Assembly: GCF_000003605.2 (NCBI RefSeq)
Contig: NW_003131853.1
Span: 256,178-297,111 of the forward strand
DNA: 40,934 nt
Direction: 5' to 3'
DNA from: Saccoglossus kowalevskii
Taxonomy: Eukaryota; Hemichordata; Enteropneusta; Harrimaniidae
Below the pieces are notes generated by a model. That model did no database searches and had not been told where the DNA came from. It was given only the letters and a program-made list of their open reading frames with translations. A program made the position numbers and the translations under genes. Of the stretch, positions 22,701 to 35,444 are shown one piece after another; position 1 is the stretch's first letter, and the number at the start of each line of letters is the position of its first letter.

Positions 22701-25700
22701 ACCAAAGCAGTGATTCTTTCCGCCTTGGACTCTTTCCACCTTGCTCGTAGTGCTAATGCCTGAATTGGGCAGTCCCTGCATAGAAGCCATCATTCCCACA
22801 AAAATTCATCATAATTACAAACTTGACTGTTGAATTGGCATGGAGCACACAAGCCAGGTCATTGACCTTGGTGCACTGTGCGAGCGAGAACTTTATTAGA
22901 CCCTTCAGCGAGTTGAACTCCGTACCCAGGAGTAGGGGTTGGGAAGGACTTTTGTCAGTTTTACTAAGAAACCCAGAATGTGCAAGATCGTAACTGTTTA
23001 AAGACATGTGCTTATAGCATGTCGGATCAGTACAGTCGTGCTATGGGTACTCCAAAATATTCTGTGAGTACCCTGGGGGGTGGGCTGTTTAGCCCTAAAG
23101 CATAAACATTTTGATAGTACTTTTTAAACCCTGAACCATAAGGCTTAGGTACTAACGGCTCTTGAGACAAAACAGTACATGCATATACCTGGTATACGTC
23201 TTTCAAAACGAGTGATGCTAGAAAATTGCCCATGTGCATGTATACAATGCATCACACAGGGGCAGGGGTTCCCACTCAAAAAAAATCTGCTGGAATGTTC
23301 CGATTTGGTAGGCTCAAGCCAGGTCAATAATATGGCGTACTGTATCAGTTGAGTAGCTCACCTGTCACTATGAAGATCGCCCCTTTGCTAACAATTCTCA
23401 AACTTTTTTTAGCGAATCAGCTGGAAGGCATTTTGATGACGATGAGGAAGAAAAGGATGGAACTTTAACCACAATAGTGGATGCCCAGTTGTCAAAGGCT
23501 CTCCTACCAGTGCTTCACTTTGCTTGAGTGGAGTGATGGCCTCTGCTTTCATCTGTCCACGTTCACAGGTTCTATACAAACTCCAGCCAAGCATGGCTAC
23601 AGAACTGTCAGCTGAATGTGGTGAAGATTTACAGAGGCTCTGAGCAAGTAGCCTAGGACTGCCCAAGAAGGTAACTTTTGCTACAACATAACATCACATG
23701 TAACCGTTGTTGATACTTAGAGAAGCTAATTGCTTGCAATTGCAGGACAAACAAGTTTGGACTCTGCCAGTCACAGAGTCTCAGGTTTGCTTTTCCCTGA
23801 TCAGTGAACAAATACAGCAACCTTCCCAATCTTGACCGACTCACTACATCAGTACAAGTACTAAAACCTGATGCACTTGACCTTCAGCAGGTTTATCAAC
23901 ATCAAGATGAATAAAACTTTCCTCTGTGAAAGAGTTTTCCAGCCTTGAGTCAAATGCTATAGTCACAAAATCAATCAATAAAACAATAAATATATCCATC
24001 ACAAATAAGTAAGTTGACAAAATAACAATTTATCTGATGACACAATAGCCATCTAGAGGAGAAATGGGGAATGAATCTCAACTTTCAGTTCACCTTTTCC
24101 ATAAAATACATAGACAATACATATAAAATACAGCCTAGAAGCTTCTAGTTTATTCAGAAGACGTCTAAACAGTTCTTTCACAGATTTCTGGTCTCTAAAA
24201 TTTGTTGATGCATTTTAGCTTAAAATTGTCAGATACATTTGAAACTGATGAGCTAGGAGTCGTGTCCAGGCTCCCCTACATTGGTGGCACATTTAACCTC
24301 TCTTCTCATGACTGGTTCTGGCTATTCTACGGTATATTTTTCATTTGACTTGAGAAATTCACAAAAATTTGTCACTGGTGAAATCAAAGCATTTTACAGT
24401 ATACTATTAACCTACATTGGTCTATGAACCACATGAGCAGGCCGGTTACCTCCCTAGTCAACCTGATATCATTGAATAAAAACTCTCCATAGTGTGCTAA
24501 AGTCTCGTTGAAGATGACTGTCCTTGGTTCTATCTAAGCACCAGTAATATGGGGACAAGACAAGAGTTTGAGCACCAGAATATCATACAATGCTGAAAAA
24601 GATCATCAAGATCAGATAAAAGTCAACCAAGGAAAAGAATCCTGACTCATATATAGAAAAGACATGTTTGGAAGCAGTGAAACTGACTTAAAATCTCCAG
24701 CATAAATATGACAGATTCTGTCGTTGTGTTCAATCCTTGAATGAAGACTGCTTAGGAGGTTCAAAAGGACAGTAGGGCAAGAAATTCAGTACTAAAAAAA
24801 CTCTCAATTCACAATTGTGTGCGTTTCAAACAGGGAAACAGAATGTGACACACATCAGTTCACTTGCATGAGGTCTAATCAGTTCCACCAGAGCAGCATT
24901 TATACAGTAGCCGACAATAATAGCACGATAGAATAGCAATTTAGAGCAAACAGTGGCTATACCAAATACAAATGTAGGAAAGAATATCAATCATCCATCA
25001 CTTGTACCAATGATAAAACTTAATTTCACATCAGGAAATGTACAAATTTAGCACCTGGTGAATCCTTCTCATGATAAAATTTCTTGACATGCTCCACCTT
25101 TTGCCAGACAATAAAACCTAACAACTGGCATGACTGAGAACTCACTTGCAGCACACTTAAACTGACCATCAGATTTAACAGTGGTATTGAAGGGTTCTGT
25201 CATAAACATTAGGACCTCTACTACATTATTATGATGACTTTCCTAATGATATTGTCATATTTAGACCAAGATATCATTTTGCAACACCCTTATCACTGAT
25301 GTTATAGTCATCTGACTGTAGTGAGTCGAAAACTGTCATGAACCAGCTCAAGATCAGCAACCCGCAAACTAGAATGTGGACCTGTAATGAGAGGACAGAT
25401 GAGTAAAAATGAAAGGAGACTGTCCATTCAACTATTAAAGTAGGGGGATTCAGAAGAGGTTTAATCCTTTAATCCAGTGATATCAGGTCGATCGAAAAGG
25501 CAACCCTAATCATTTGGTTCACAGACTAAGGTAGGTGTGTACACATATACTGTTTATACCAGTATATACCAGTAATGTTAATAATTAGAATTCTGTATTT
25601 AAAATCTGACGAACCTTCTAAAACTGTATACATTATACCTATATATTAGAATTGTATCAGACATATCATGTACTCTATTCTATTCTATTACTTTTTATTT

Positions 25701-28700
25701 AATGGTTCACCCCCTGGCCTTTATATACATGTAGTACATTTAACTGGATTGTTTAAAATCCCTCCTGTGTTAAGGAGTAGAAGAAAGCAGAAGAAGGGTA
25801 ATTGGTCACTAAGTTCAACTTTATTGATCATCATAGAGTAGTACATGTAATATAGTGCTGTGGAAATGTGAGTAGTAACTTTCTCAGAGAACCCCATCTC
25901 CACATACTAAAATGTCCAGCTGCCTTCGCAAGTACCAGTAATAGCATCTTGTGGTAGGATAATACATTCCAATCTTCACGCATCATATACAATGTTTTGT
26001 ACATGAATATGTTATCCCTGTACTGAAATTGTTGCATCAAAGAACACCTTCTTCTGGTAGACCTCAACCTCCATGAATTGTAATGGCCAGCATAATAACA
26101 AGCATCACTGTGGACAGTCTGGATATGTAACTTTCACACAATGTTATTTTCTAGCTAGCTGGCATTCTCCGAAAATACAGGAATATGGCTTTGATCTGAT
26201 GTGTTGTGACAATAAACCACACCCTTCTGCAGATAATGCAATCTCTTGTTACATCATGATTTTGTTCCAAAGTAACTTGATATTTTTACTGGATGCACAT
26301 TCGTTGCCGGAAAGTTAACAATCTACTCTTGAGTGATGTAAGCATTGCATGTTTATTGCTACAGTAACTGTACCAGTGAGGTGCAAATCACAGATTGATT
26401 GTGTACTGTCTACAACTACATAATGTTACTAGTCTCTTTACTGCCATTCTTGCGAGGATCAAATCAGTATGAGGACACCCTAAATACCATCATTTTATTA
26501 CTTTTTTACAATACAGCTGTGCTGCAAGCAATGTTGCTTTCAGGGAGGCAGGGTCATCATCAGATTTAGATTGCAGCATGATATTGGTGGTCAGGTGTAT
26601 CAATAAAATTCATGGTCACAGAAAATGTCACAGGTTTTCATCTATTCAGACATTCTTGTTGTCTTGCAGTATAATGCAACGCTTAGTCTGGTTAGGAAAA
26701 TCTTCTTTTCTAAGCAGTAATTCTAACCAGCTCCAGTCCATTCCCTGGCTCCTTGAAGTCTTGACAACCATTTGCATTGAAGAGCTTTACCGTTCAGTAA
26801 AGATTGAGTAAAATGTATCATAATGGCACAGTAAACACCACAAAAAAATGTTTGAGTCAGGTTCATTATGTTGACAATTAAGAGTAAGGCCATGCATGAA
26901 ACAGTGAAGGGCTGAAGGGTGAACCATTACCTTTTAATAAGATTTAACTTTTAACACTAATTTATGAACTATGACTGAAGCATAGTTACCAGTCCACTAT
27001 TTCTCTAATGAATAATTTGTTCTAGATTGTTCACATTTCAACTCATGATTAAAATCTATTCTGGCAACCAGGGAAAAGATAACTGTGTTCTGATGAGACT
27101 AGTTAATTCTGGAACTGTCATCTCTACTAAAGTTACATGAAGCTTAAAATTTGGTGAATACCCAAAATCAGTTCTTAAAATGAATACTGGCATTGTTTCT
27201 ACTTTAACTACCAAACTGAAGAGGTGATCAATTTTAATTGCCTGTGTCTCATTTGATTTTGCTTTTTTGATGAGCAAACATTTTGCCATTATTCTCTCTC
27301 TCACACTCATACAAACAAACCATTAGGACATAACCTGAATCCAGAGTACAAGCCAAGGTTGTAATTTTCAACAAAAACAAAGAAGAGATCTCACTACAAT
27401 ATTAACCATTTAATGTTATCTTCTCAAAAGACAGGAGGTTGAATATATTGCTGTACACTTTCATCTCATCATCACGAATTTGGTCTATGGATTGGAGGGC
27501 CTCCAGGATTTCAGCCCCGCTCTTTTGAGGGCGACAGCACTGCTGCTCATGTTCCTGTAGTTCATGATATGGTCCGCACCAGGAGCAGCCAATGCGCTGA
27601 TACTTGCAATTTGTCAACCTAGTTTGTATTTGCAGGTATAGTTAACAATATACAGGATTGTATGGATTAGACCAGATAGCATTTCTAACATGTGTATTGT
27701 ATCAGAAATCGAACATCATATAGAAATTACAATTCAAAAAATGAAAGATATAAAAAAGTATCACGATATACAGGAAGTAACAACAAAATGTCCAGATACA
27801 CTTGGCAGGAACTCCAGCTAATTGCTACCCAACTGCTTGGGAATATACCAGTATTACTGAAAACAGTGGACACCATTCAATCCCAACAAGAACATACATG
27901 TTAAGGAACAAACAATATTAACATTCAAAGCACTGTCTTCTATACAGAAAAAGAACAATTTGATTCAGCATCTTTCAATAATTATTTACAACTAGCATTA
28001 AATGTCAATATATATTTGTACTGACCACGAAAGATCTTAATAGCCGGACTAATTCATGCTCTGAATTTCTTCACATAAATTTCTTTTATATTTTGTATTT
28101 CACTTGACTATCTTTTGACTATCTATCATGGTTTCATTCTTTATATAAATATCTTGCGTCAAGGGCATGACACAACATCTTTTTATGGACATATACAAAT
28201 TAGTAAAATGATTTCCTATAAATGTAGCAGGTGCACTGATCAAATGTATCCACATCAATTTCATCAGTTCTTGATCAGATTGTGTATTTTATATAGGCCT
28301 AAAAAAATTGGCTTCCATGAGTGTAGCCATTAAAGAATACGATATAAGCAAACTCAGTTTATGTTGCAATTGACATTTTGTGACTTGGTCAAGGTGTCTC
28401 AGAGAATGGAAAACGAACACAAAGCGTTAAAACTGAATGGCTATGGTCAGCACATTTAAATAACATTAAATGATATGCATAAAGTACTGCTTCCTATTAT
28501 GCTCTTACCATGCTTTGAATACAATCGATCTAGGTGTGTCTTAAAAGCTGGAAAGCTTTGTTTATTTTAATGTTTTTGCCATATTGGATCAAAATTATAT
28601 GTAGTTGTGTTTGTACCAGACAACGCATCTTTGCCAGTTTGATATTTACTTAAATCAACTTCGAAACAAAATTTGCCAAAGCATGTGTGAAAAAATCAAC

Positions 28701-31700
28701 CAAATGACTACATAATTAATTAAATCTTCATTTTGAACTTCATCTGCCAGGAAGGAGTTGTGAAAAGGACAAGTGCCTTCTGAAAAAACTTAAAAACTAC
28801 AAGCAATGAAAAAAGAAGATGGAAAATTATTGGGCCTCTTTTGGTTATATGGTATATATCATTTCAGTTAGGAAGAGTGATCCATATTATTTAATCAAGA
28901 ATGAATATAAATGCATTTTTCTTTTAATTCCTGGTTCAACCAGATCTTCAGTGGTCAGTATTTTTTCCAAATTAAGTCTCGGTTAAAACCCTCCACTATC
29001 AAAAAACTGTGTGATTTTGCATATTAGGCATGCAATTGTAGTTTACTAACTAAATAGCTAATTTATTTACGGATATACCGGTACACTATCTAAACCTACC
29101 TAAATCACAAGAATTTTGAATCTACACACAAAAGACAGGCAACTTATTCTAGTTACTAAATAGCATACCATAAAAAATAGGTTTCATACTTAACACAACC
29201 TGGACATATTTACAGTTTGAGAAGTTTAACAGAACTTCAAAAGTGATGAATAATTTGCCTGAAATACTTTAGAGCCAATACACATTTTTTGAATATAGCC
29301 AGTCCTAAGGGACACATATCCAATTGAGCATGATGCTGCAGATCTTCATGCTACTAATTAATTTCCTAAAAATTTATTGCTATTATTCAGGTTGAAAAAA
29401 AATTATTGGGTAGGTTAGATGAGCTGCAAGTATGTTTGGTTTGTATTATTAGGTGTAAAAATTTTTTTTATTGTTTTATAAACTGAAGTCATACAACCTG
29501 GACACATTACAAGTTTGAGAGAGTCTGACTTAGCAAATCCTATGCAACCCAAATCGTTTTCTACAGACTAAAGCCATACAAGAAAACCCTAACAACTTTA
29601 ACTTTAATTGAAAATAGCACTTCTCTACTGACAGCATATGTTTTAAGAAAGAATATATGATAATTAAAACAGAGGTACTAGCTACAAGTCAATTACAAAG
29701 TGTGATAGTTAAGAGACATCTTATCACTATGAGGCATTGCCCTTTCTGACTGTTAAAACCAAAGGCAGGAAGCATACTGTAACACCAGGTGAAAGACTAC
29801 TAGATGATATCCTGGCCAGAATAAGGGCTGGAAGGAAACTGTGCAGGAAGGCCAAAAGTTGGCTAAGGAAGTAGGAAAGTCCCCTCAGGGGAACCCCACA
29901 GCTCCCACCCCCAAGAAGGGGTTCACATCAAAAAAGTAGCAAAGCATTTTTTGCAATTTTAGCTGTTAACATTAGTTTTACCCTCAAGGGTGGAAACAGA
30001 GTGGAATTGACCTCCCAAGCACGAGGATCAAACATTCTAGTGGGCTATCTCGACCTGAGTGAGACGAAGAAGGATGCGCCTGCTGATTGCAAAGCAGCTG
30101 ACTTGGCCCTATGCAGGAAAATAGATAGAAACACCTATGACCTGTCTAATTTCAATCACAGGATATAAGATGGGGTCTGGTATCACTGGGGATGTGTGCC
30201 TATGGAGATCTTGCCAACATTGCTTAAAGCGGTCTCATGTACATTATGGTTGCTAGGGAGCCACCTGCCTTGGTCTTGGACTTGATGGATTGTGCCAGTC
30301 CACAACTTGTGTTGGAGGGCCAGCTAGTGTCAGTCTAATCCTATAGTGCTACATCAGTCCAAGTCCTGGTACAGAATCAATTCTCTGTCCCTTGGGAGGA
30401 AGGGGGAGAGATGATTCAAAAGTGATTTAACAAACTATGAGGGTAAGCACCTTCAGTGACATGCCTATGGATCTGGCAGCATGATCCTAGGGTTGTTATT
30501 CCAAGGAGTGGCAAGCAAGCCTATTTGGTGCTTTAGCCTGGCAGTGAAGAACACATGATTTTGTGGGTTAGAAGGCGGTAAAAGCCACAACTTTTACACT
30601 GGACCAGTTGGTTCTAGTGGCAGGTGAACATGTCTAGAGACAGCTTGCCATTGACTGAACTAGTGGGTTCATTATGTGAAGCAGTCCCTCAGGCCTTGAG
30701 AATGCTACCAGTAAAATGGAGCGATGTTATGATGTTCTTACTAACAAGTCATTCAGCATCACGTCATCACACTCCTCTTGATGCAAGAAGCATGGTCGCT
30801 TTGTGTTTGACTGGGTGGGAAAACCCAGCAGCATGTATGAACAGAGCAAAGGCCCTGCCAAATCTACATGACCCACACAAACAATACAAACTAAAACTCC
30901 TTGTGATGAACACTGTAACAAATTTACTTGCAATGCCATGAGATGGAATGCTTGCGATCACTAGTATCGTTGTCAATAAACCCTCCTCTAGAAAGACTAA
31001 CAGCAACACATATGTGACTATAGAAAGGAAAACAGCAAATAGTAATATCATTATAGGCTTCACCAGGTGTGATCATGCCAATGTCTGCAGATGCAATGGT
31101 GATTCTACTGTAAGCAGTGATGGAAGAGACTTACATGGCAATAACTGCCTTACCTCTCATGGAAATCTGAGCATTGCCTAGACTGTTTCCTGAATGAAGT
31201 GAAAGTCATTGAAGAAAACCTGTAAAAATTCACCCTGATTGAGAAAGTAGTCTATTAAGTAGTATTGAAATTAATGGCTGGGGAAACAGAATTGCAATCT
31301 GGGTAGGCATCAGAAACTAGGTAACAAGACCTGCGACGAGCTTGTGACAATATATGTTGTAAATTGTGAGCCTGGATTGCTGACTTAAACTTGTGGCTGA
31401 TGACAGTCAAGTCAAAACCAGATGGGTATTTGGTCTCTGATCTTGAGCGGACACTGCACTGGAAGGATCAGAGTAAACCAGGTATAACAATTTAGCATTA
31501 GGCTTGCTAGTTTCAGCGTTACTTTCTCGGAGAAGGGTGAACGCTTTAAATAGTTGACTGTCGAGAACCCAGCTACCTACAACCAAACAGACACCAATCC
31601 TCCTACTACAAACCACATACAGGTCAGAAATCACACTGTTGACAACGATGTTGAGCAGGGACTGTAGTGGTAGGCAGGTTGGCTAGTTGTCCTAAAAAGG

Positions 31701-32440
31701 CAAGACAATTTCCCAAAAAAATGACAATCCGTAATAGTCATTTTTCATGGACTGACTTACTGAATCAAAAATAACTGGCCCTCGTTAATTTAAAACTAAA
31801 TTACCATTGGTGATTTGAGTTGGAAATTAACCAGTAGCCTAAGGAGCCTCAACCCCATGCCATTGGATATGGAGCAGTCCCCCTAAAACCTAACAAATTA
31901 AAAAAATCATCTGAAAGTATTTCTGGCCATCCATCATTTTGGACATAAAGTGTTTCAAACTAGTAGTGTGTCCAGGTTGTAAAACTTACTCAATATATTT
32001 AATCAGTTAATAATGTATTATAATTTATGTAGACAAAATAAACATTTTTATTTATAGCTAAAATGCTGTAAAGCATACAAAAACATTCAAGACCATATGG
32101 TAGTACCATGTAGAATTTTGTTTACACTAAACTTGGTAAATCATTATGTACTGTAGCATTTGTTGTGTGCAGGTTTTTACTGAAACTGGCAAAACCTGAA
32201 TATTGGTAATGCATATGCCAAAAACAAAGATATGCAGTAGAAGTGCCTTTAAATACTAAGCATATAAATAGCATATTAGTATTGGTAACAGTATGTATCT
32301 ATGATTTTATTTATGACTGCTAATTTATTTTATAGAAAAGATACAAAATCCACACCATCAGGTAATTTTATTCTGGCATTGATAAAAAATATGCTCATTA
32401 TGACACATTCAATTAAAGGTGGACATCATAAATTTGTATG

Positions 32441-32475
<35 letters not shown>

Positions 32476-35398
32476 TACTACTAGTAAAGTTTATTTTTAC
32501 TATTTAAATTATTATAATACCATCACATAATTTTAATTTTCCACTGGATATGAATGCTGCAATGTTATTCATAAGTGTTCAATATTTATCTGTCAAATTT
32601 AATTTTTCTGTATAAAAAGTAAAATCAGCCTTATTAACAGTACATAACAAACACAATATCACTTTTTTACAAGAATTTAGTAAATTCAGCAGAAACTGCC
32701 AGTTTAATTTGTATATCTCAATGGCTGTTAATAAAAATAATAGATAATGTCTGTACCTGATTATTAAATGTTGGTAATAAAATAAGTTGTTACCATTTGC
32801 CTATCTCAAAAAAACATATTGCTGCACTTTGATTGTTTTTTGCTTAATATGTAGTTTCTCAAAAAAATAATAATCTGCTTAGAATGTAGCCTCCTGTGCA
32901 CAAAGAAAGCATGTCAAATAAGCTTGCACAATGTGATTGCACTTATTTCTTTCTTTATAAAGACTTCACAACACATGTAGCCTAAATAAAAATTTCACTG
33001 GATAATCTTTCAGTTTGGTTGGAATGCTGCATGTATGAATTCTGTATGTACCTACATCTTGACCCTTGTTTATTTACTCTTCCATAATGAAATAAATGTG
33101 CAAACCATGTAAGGTTGAAAGTCATATCCACATTTAATAAATACTGCAATTCTATTTTATGTTGTAATATAAACATATACAACAGGTGGGGGATAGGATA
33201 TTGTTTCATTCACAGAATTTAATGTATTAATCAATCACACTTTTAGAAATTATTTCTTTTAAATTAAACTGGCAGAATTTCTGTATTTACTACATTTTTA
33301 CTATTATTGAGATTAGTATACATTAACATTGTTTATTCCTTAACACTCACTCATAAAATGACATCAAAGCTATCATTCAATTTATATGAAATGTAAATTG
33401 TGATTGAGTAAGACTCTGAAAAATTAACTTCAATGACACATCAGATATCAGTATTCAAATAATCAACTACAGACTTAACCAAACAGAGGATATCACAATA
33501 ACTTGGTGATGATGCAACTTTTTGAAATATTAACTAGAACTACGTTTGCATTGGAATAATGAGACAATAGGTCAATGGTACCGGTGATGTCGGAGCTGGA
33601 AAACATAGTAAACTATCAAATTAGAATAATTTAATACAAGACTAATACTCTTGAGTATTCTTTTCAGCATACTAAATTCATCACCACTCAAAAAATATTT
33701 ATTTCAGAAGAAACAAACAAAGTTTGTAATAGATGTCATTGAAGGTAAACTGTTTCAGAAACTCCCTCCATCATAAGCTTCAAGATTACTTTGCATTGCC
33801 AAAATGGGGGTTTAATCAACATTATGCTATGTGTGTGTGTAAGTATAATTATATGAATATTTTAGTTGAATATTTACCTATCACTACACTCTTGTCGTTC
33901 ATGAAATTCCAACGTACTTCTTGGTAAGTAATTGTTACAGTATTGACAGGCTGCTGGCAATTCACATACTGCTTTTTCAACAGCTAGGTTACGAGAGCAC
34001 ATACTTTTGCTGATTTCACAGCGACAGTTTGGGCAGGTAGCCTGTTCATTCTTGAGACGTGCATCTGCTAGAAGATGCGTAAAGCACCCAGCACACATTA
34101 AATGTCCATTAGTGCACTGTAATATAACCATTAAAAACAATTAGTTAATCCCGGTTTCTCAGATCATGGGAAGTATTAAAGGTAAAATAGGTGATCTAAA
34201 ATATCTGTGAGTGTAATATATAATAGACTATATGCGAGTAGGACATTTCAGAAAATGTCTTGTTCACAAAATTGGTTGCAAAGCCACTTTTACATAGCCT
34301 GTCAATCACGCAAGTCAAACCAATCAAGAAACCTCAGCAGTGGACTATTATTAAAAATTGATAGCCAAATAATCAGATAAAATCACAAATTGTTACTTTT
34401 GGACAATTATCAATATATCCCGATACAATATTAGTTTACTCATCCAACAGTTGAGTTTAATTTATGCACAACAAGCATGCATAATATGCAGGGAATGAAT
34501 TTTAAGGGCGTGGTCAGCCAGCAGAGCTCTGTGGGTTGGTCACCGGGGACAGCAAGACTTCGACCCTAATCGATTGATCAGACTCTTTCCCTCGGTCGTA
34601 CGGTATTTTGACAAAGTTTTGAATCACAACATTTGTGTACAATTATCGATGTAAAGATAGTGGTTTATCAAACAGTACGATCAGAACGACTGCAAACACC
34701 TAAGCGACAATATTGTTTATATCCTCCCTTGGAATTAGTTTATGAACACTCAGAGTCGTCTGAATGTAAATCGAAAAATATATTTATTTAGTAAGGATGC
34801 ATTTACCTAAATTGAATATTCTAGCTGTCCAATATTACGATGGTTTCGCGTCAAATATTAAATTTCAACTAAATACAAATTACTTCAACTGGCACAATTG
34901 AACCGCAGCTACATTCAGAGGTCAAGCTTTCCCAGGCTTCATCGCCCCTTTACAAGGGCTGTTTTGCAGTCACAGACTGTAGTCGCGGACTCCAGAACTG
35001 CACACAAATCTAACATTTTTTGCGTTGGCCCCACAACGAATTTACTTTTAAAACGTACAGTTAAAAGAAAATCATATAAACAATATAAAAATGTGAATTT
35101 CCGTTCAGAACACACAACGAACTGTTAGTTGGGAGATTTTTTTCTGCGACGCAAAAATTATAATTACGAAATCAAACTACATGATTCGAACCTGGAAAAC
35201 TGTACTCCGCGGCAGATCTAAACAAACGGCACAACAGAGAATTCCATTGAGTCTCTGTTCCAACTTTTCTTCTATTAATGATCTATCGTCTTCCGTCTTC
35301 TGTTTCTTTTTAACGGGTTCAGCCATTTCGAGTTTTTCTTCATTCGATTCGCAAATTTCTGCGACAGTCTCTATCGGTGCGATCGCAACGTCCGCCAT
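19376..35398 (-). CDS. ZFTRAF1: ZFTRAF1 (CYHR1), zinc finger TRAF-type protein, four exons, complete
   Basis: Coding exons 35398-35192, 34116-33878, 27618-27407 and 19773-19376 join in phase (0, 2, 1) to 351 aa plus stop, close to the vertebrate length. Order: a lysine-rich, NLS-like stretch (PVKKKQK, 28-34); a RING-like finger with C56xxC59, C70, H74, C77xxC80 and C97xxC100; TRAF-type zinc finger ligands C126xxC129, H141, C146, C153, C160, H172 and C177; a linker; and a conserved C-terminal half of about 135 residues with [16 protein letters not shown] and a final FQIQK. It matches my memory of human CYHR1 along its whole length ([23 protein letters not shown] and RPYRTDDF are near-identical). 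The mouse protein was reported to bind galectin-3; the RING suggests ubiquitin ligase activity, which is inference. Introns are 1075, 6259 and 7633 bp and full of repeats. The start ATG opens exon 1 just below CRE and CCAAT motifs. Confidence 0.96.
19872..20571. mobile_element. 700-bp non-autonomous DNA transposon in ZFTRAF1 intron 3
   Basis: TA at 19870-19871 and 20572-20573 flank the element. The left end CCATAAATACTCTAATTTAG and the right end, reverse complemented, CCGTAAATACTCTAATTTAG differ at one base in 20. TA duplication with CCGTAAA ends suggests a mariner-type MITE, and its terminal CCGTAAA resembles the 180-bp family. No transposase frame is visible. An (AACC)n run sits near 20278-20296. 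The element ends about 100 bp upstream of the exon 4 acceptor. Confidence 0.85.
20574..21900. other. ZFTRAF1 intron 3, nothing recognised
   Basis: AT-rich intron sequence. A CCGTAAATCTG phrase at 21541 resembles the mariner-type ends seen elsewhere, but no partner end was found. Confidence 0.45.
21901..23960. other. GC-richer island in intron 3, possibly a decayed mobile element
   Basis: Base composition here is visibly richer in G and C than the AT-rich surroundings, and both strands carry several medium-length open stretches in different frames. This is the look of an old coding sequence no longer maintained. I could not match it to a named family and found no terminal repeats, so type and limits are uncertain. 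Confidence 0.4.
23961..27406. other. ZFTRAF1 intron 3, remainder
   Basis: AT-rich intron without recognisable exons or bounded elements. Short frames (25831-26067, 26073-26318, 26578-26811, 27056-27310) have no conserved motif and are probably chance. Confidence 0.45.
27407..27618 (-). CDS. ZFTRAF1: ZFTRAF1 coding exon 3
   Basis: The acceptor ACTAG precedes G, completing R149; it then reads [11 protein letters not shown], aligned to human VTQCKYKRIGC, and on to [11 protein letters not shown]. It is 212 nt and ends with one base of D220 at the donor G|GTTAAT. Confidence 0.95.
27619..29190. other. ZFTRAF1 intron 2, 3' part, nothing recognised
   Basis: AT-rich intron DNA. No exon between ZFTRAF1 exons 2 and 3 is needed, because the phases already agree. 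Confidence 0.5.
29196..31979. mobile_element. Element with inverted terminal repeats and GC-richer core (2.5-2.8 kb)
   Basis: The right end, reverse complemented, reads CAACCTGGACACACTACTAG followed by TTTGA. A matching inverted copy starts at 29494 (CAACCTGGACACATTACAAG, then TTTGAGA), with TA on both outer sides (29492-29493 and 31980-31981). A third, same-orientation end starts at 29196 (CAACCTGGACATATTTACAG, then TTTGAGAAG). Its following 40 bp, with TTCAAAA-TGATG and GAAATACTTT, also resemble the inner right end. The outer left border is therefore either 29494 or 29196. The core, about 29770-31680, is GC-richer than the intron around it and looks like former coding sequence, but I do not recognise a transposase. 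TA flanks favour a cut-and-paste DNA transposon of unknown superfamily. Confidence 0.65.
31982..33877. other. ZFTRAF1 intron 2, 5' part
   Basis: Very AT-rich intron with an (ATT)n microsatellite and no other recognised feature. Confidence 0.5.
32441..32473. repeat. (ATT)n microsatellite
   Basis: About eleven perfect ATT units, followed by a short ACT run. Confidence 0.95.
33878..34116 (-). CDS. ZFTRAF1: ZFTRAF1 coding exon 2
   Basis: The acceptor TATTACAG precedes [12 protein letters not shown]. The exon carries the rest of the RING and the first half of the TRAF-type finger, ending in ECSD plus two bases of R149 at AG|GTAAAT. It is 239 nt, leaving phase 2. Confidence 0.95.
34117..35191. 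other. ZFTRAF1 intron 1, CpG-retaining
   Basis: A 1075-bp intron. From about 34550 to exon 1 it keeps many more CpG dinucleotides than most of the window, as expected next to an active promoter. A weak tRNA-like segment is at 34505-34570. The frame at 34898-35128 has no family resemblance. Confidence 0.5.
34505..34570 (+). repeat. Possible tRNA-derived SINE head
   Basis: TGGTCAGCCAG (34511) and ACTTCGACCCT (34557) resemble the A and B boxes of a RNA polymerase III promoter, and their 46-base spacing fits. The segment does not fold into a convincing tRNA and no second copy was seen in the window, so this is tentative. Confidence 0.25.
35192..35398 (-). CDS. ZFTRAF1: ZFTRAF1 coding exon 1
   Basis: 69 codons from ATG to STVFQ. 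It carries the acidic/lysine-rich head and the first RING cysteines (C56, C59). The donor is CAG|GTTCGA, phase 0. Confidence 0.93.
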
Positions 35399-35444
35399 GT
35401 TTGTTGACGTTTTTTGGGATTCTCTAGATTGAATGCAAAATTTG

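Noticed and set aside
30624-30941. 105-aa frame within the TIR element
   Set aside because: No transposase motif was recognised and the overlapping opposite-strand frames are as long. I describe the region as a GC-richer core instead of calling a gene.
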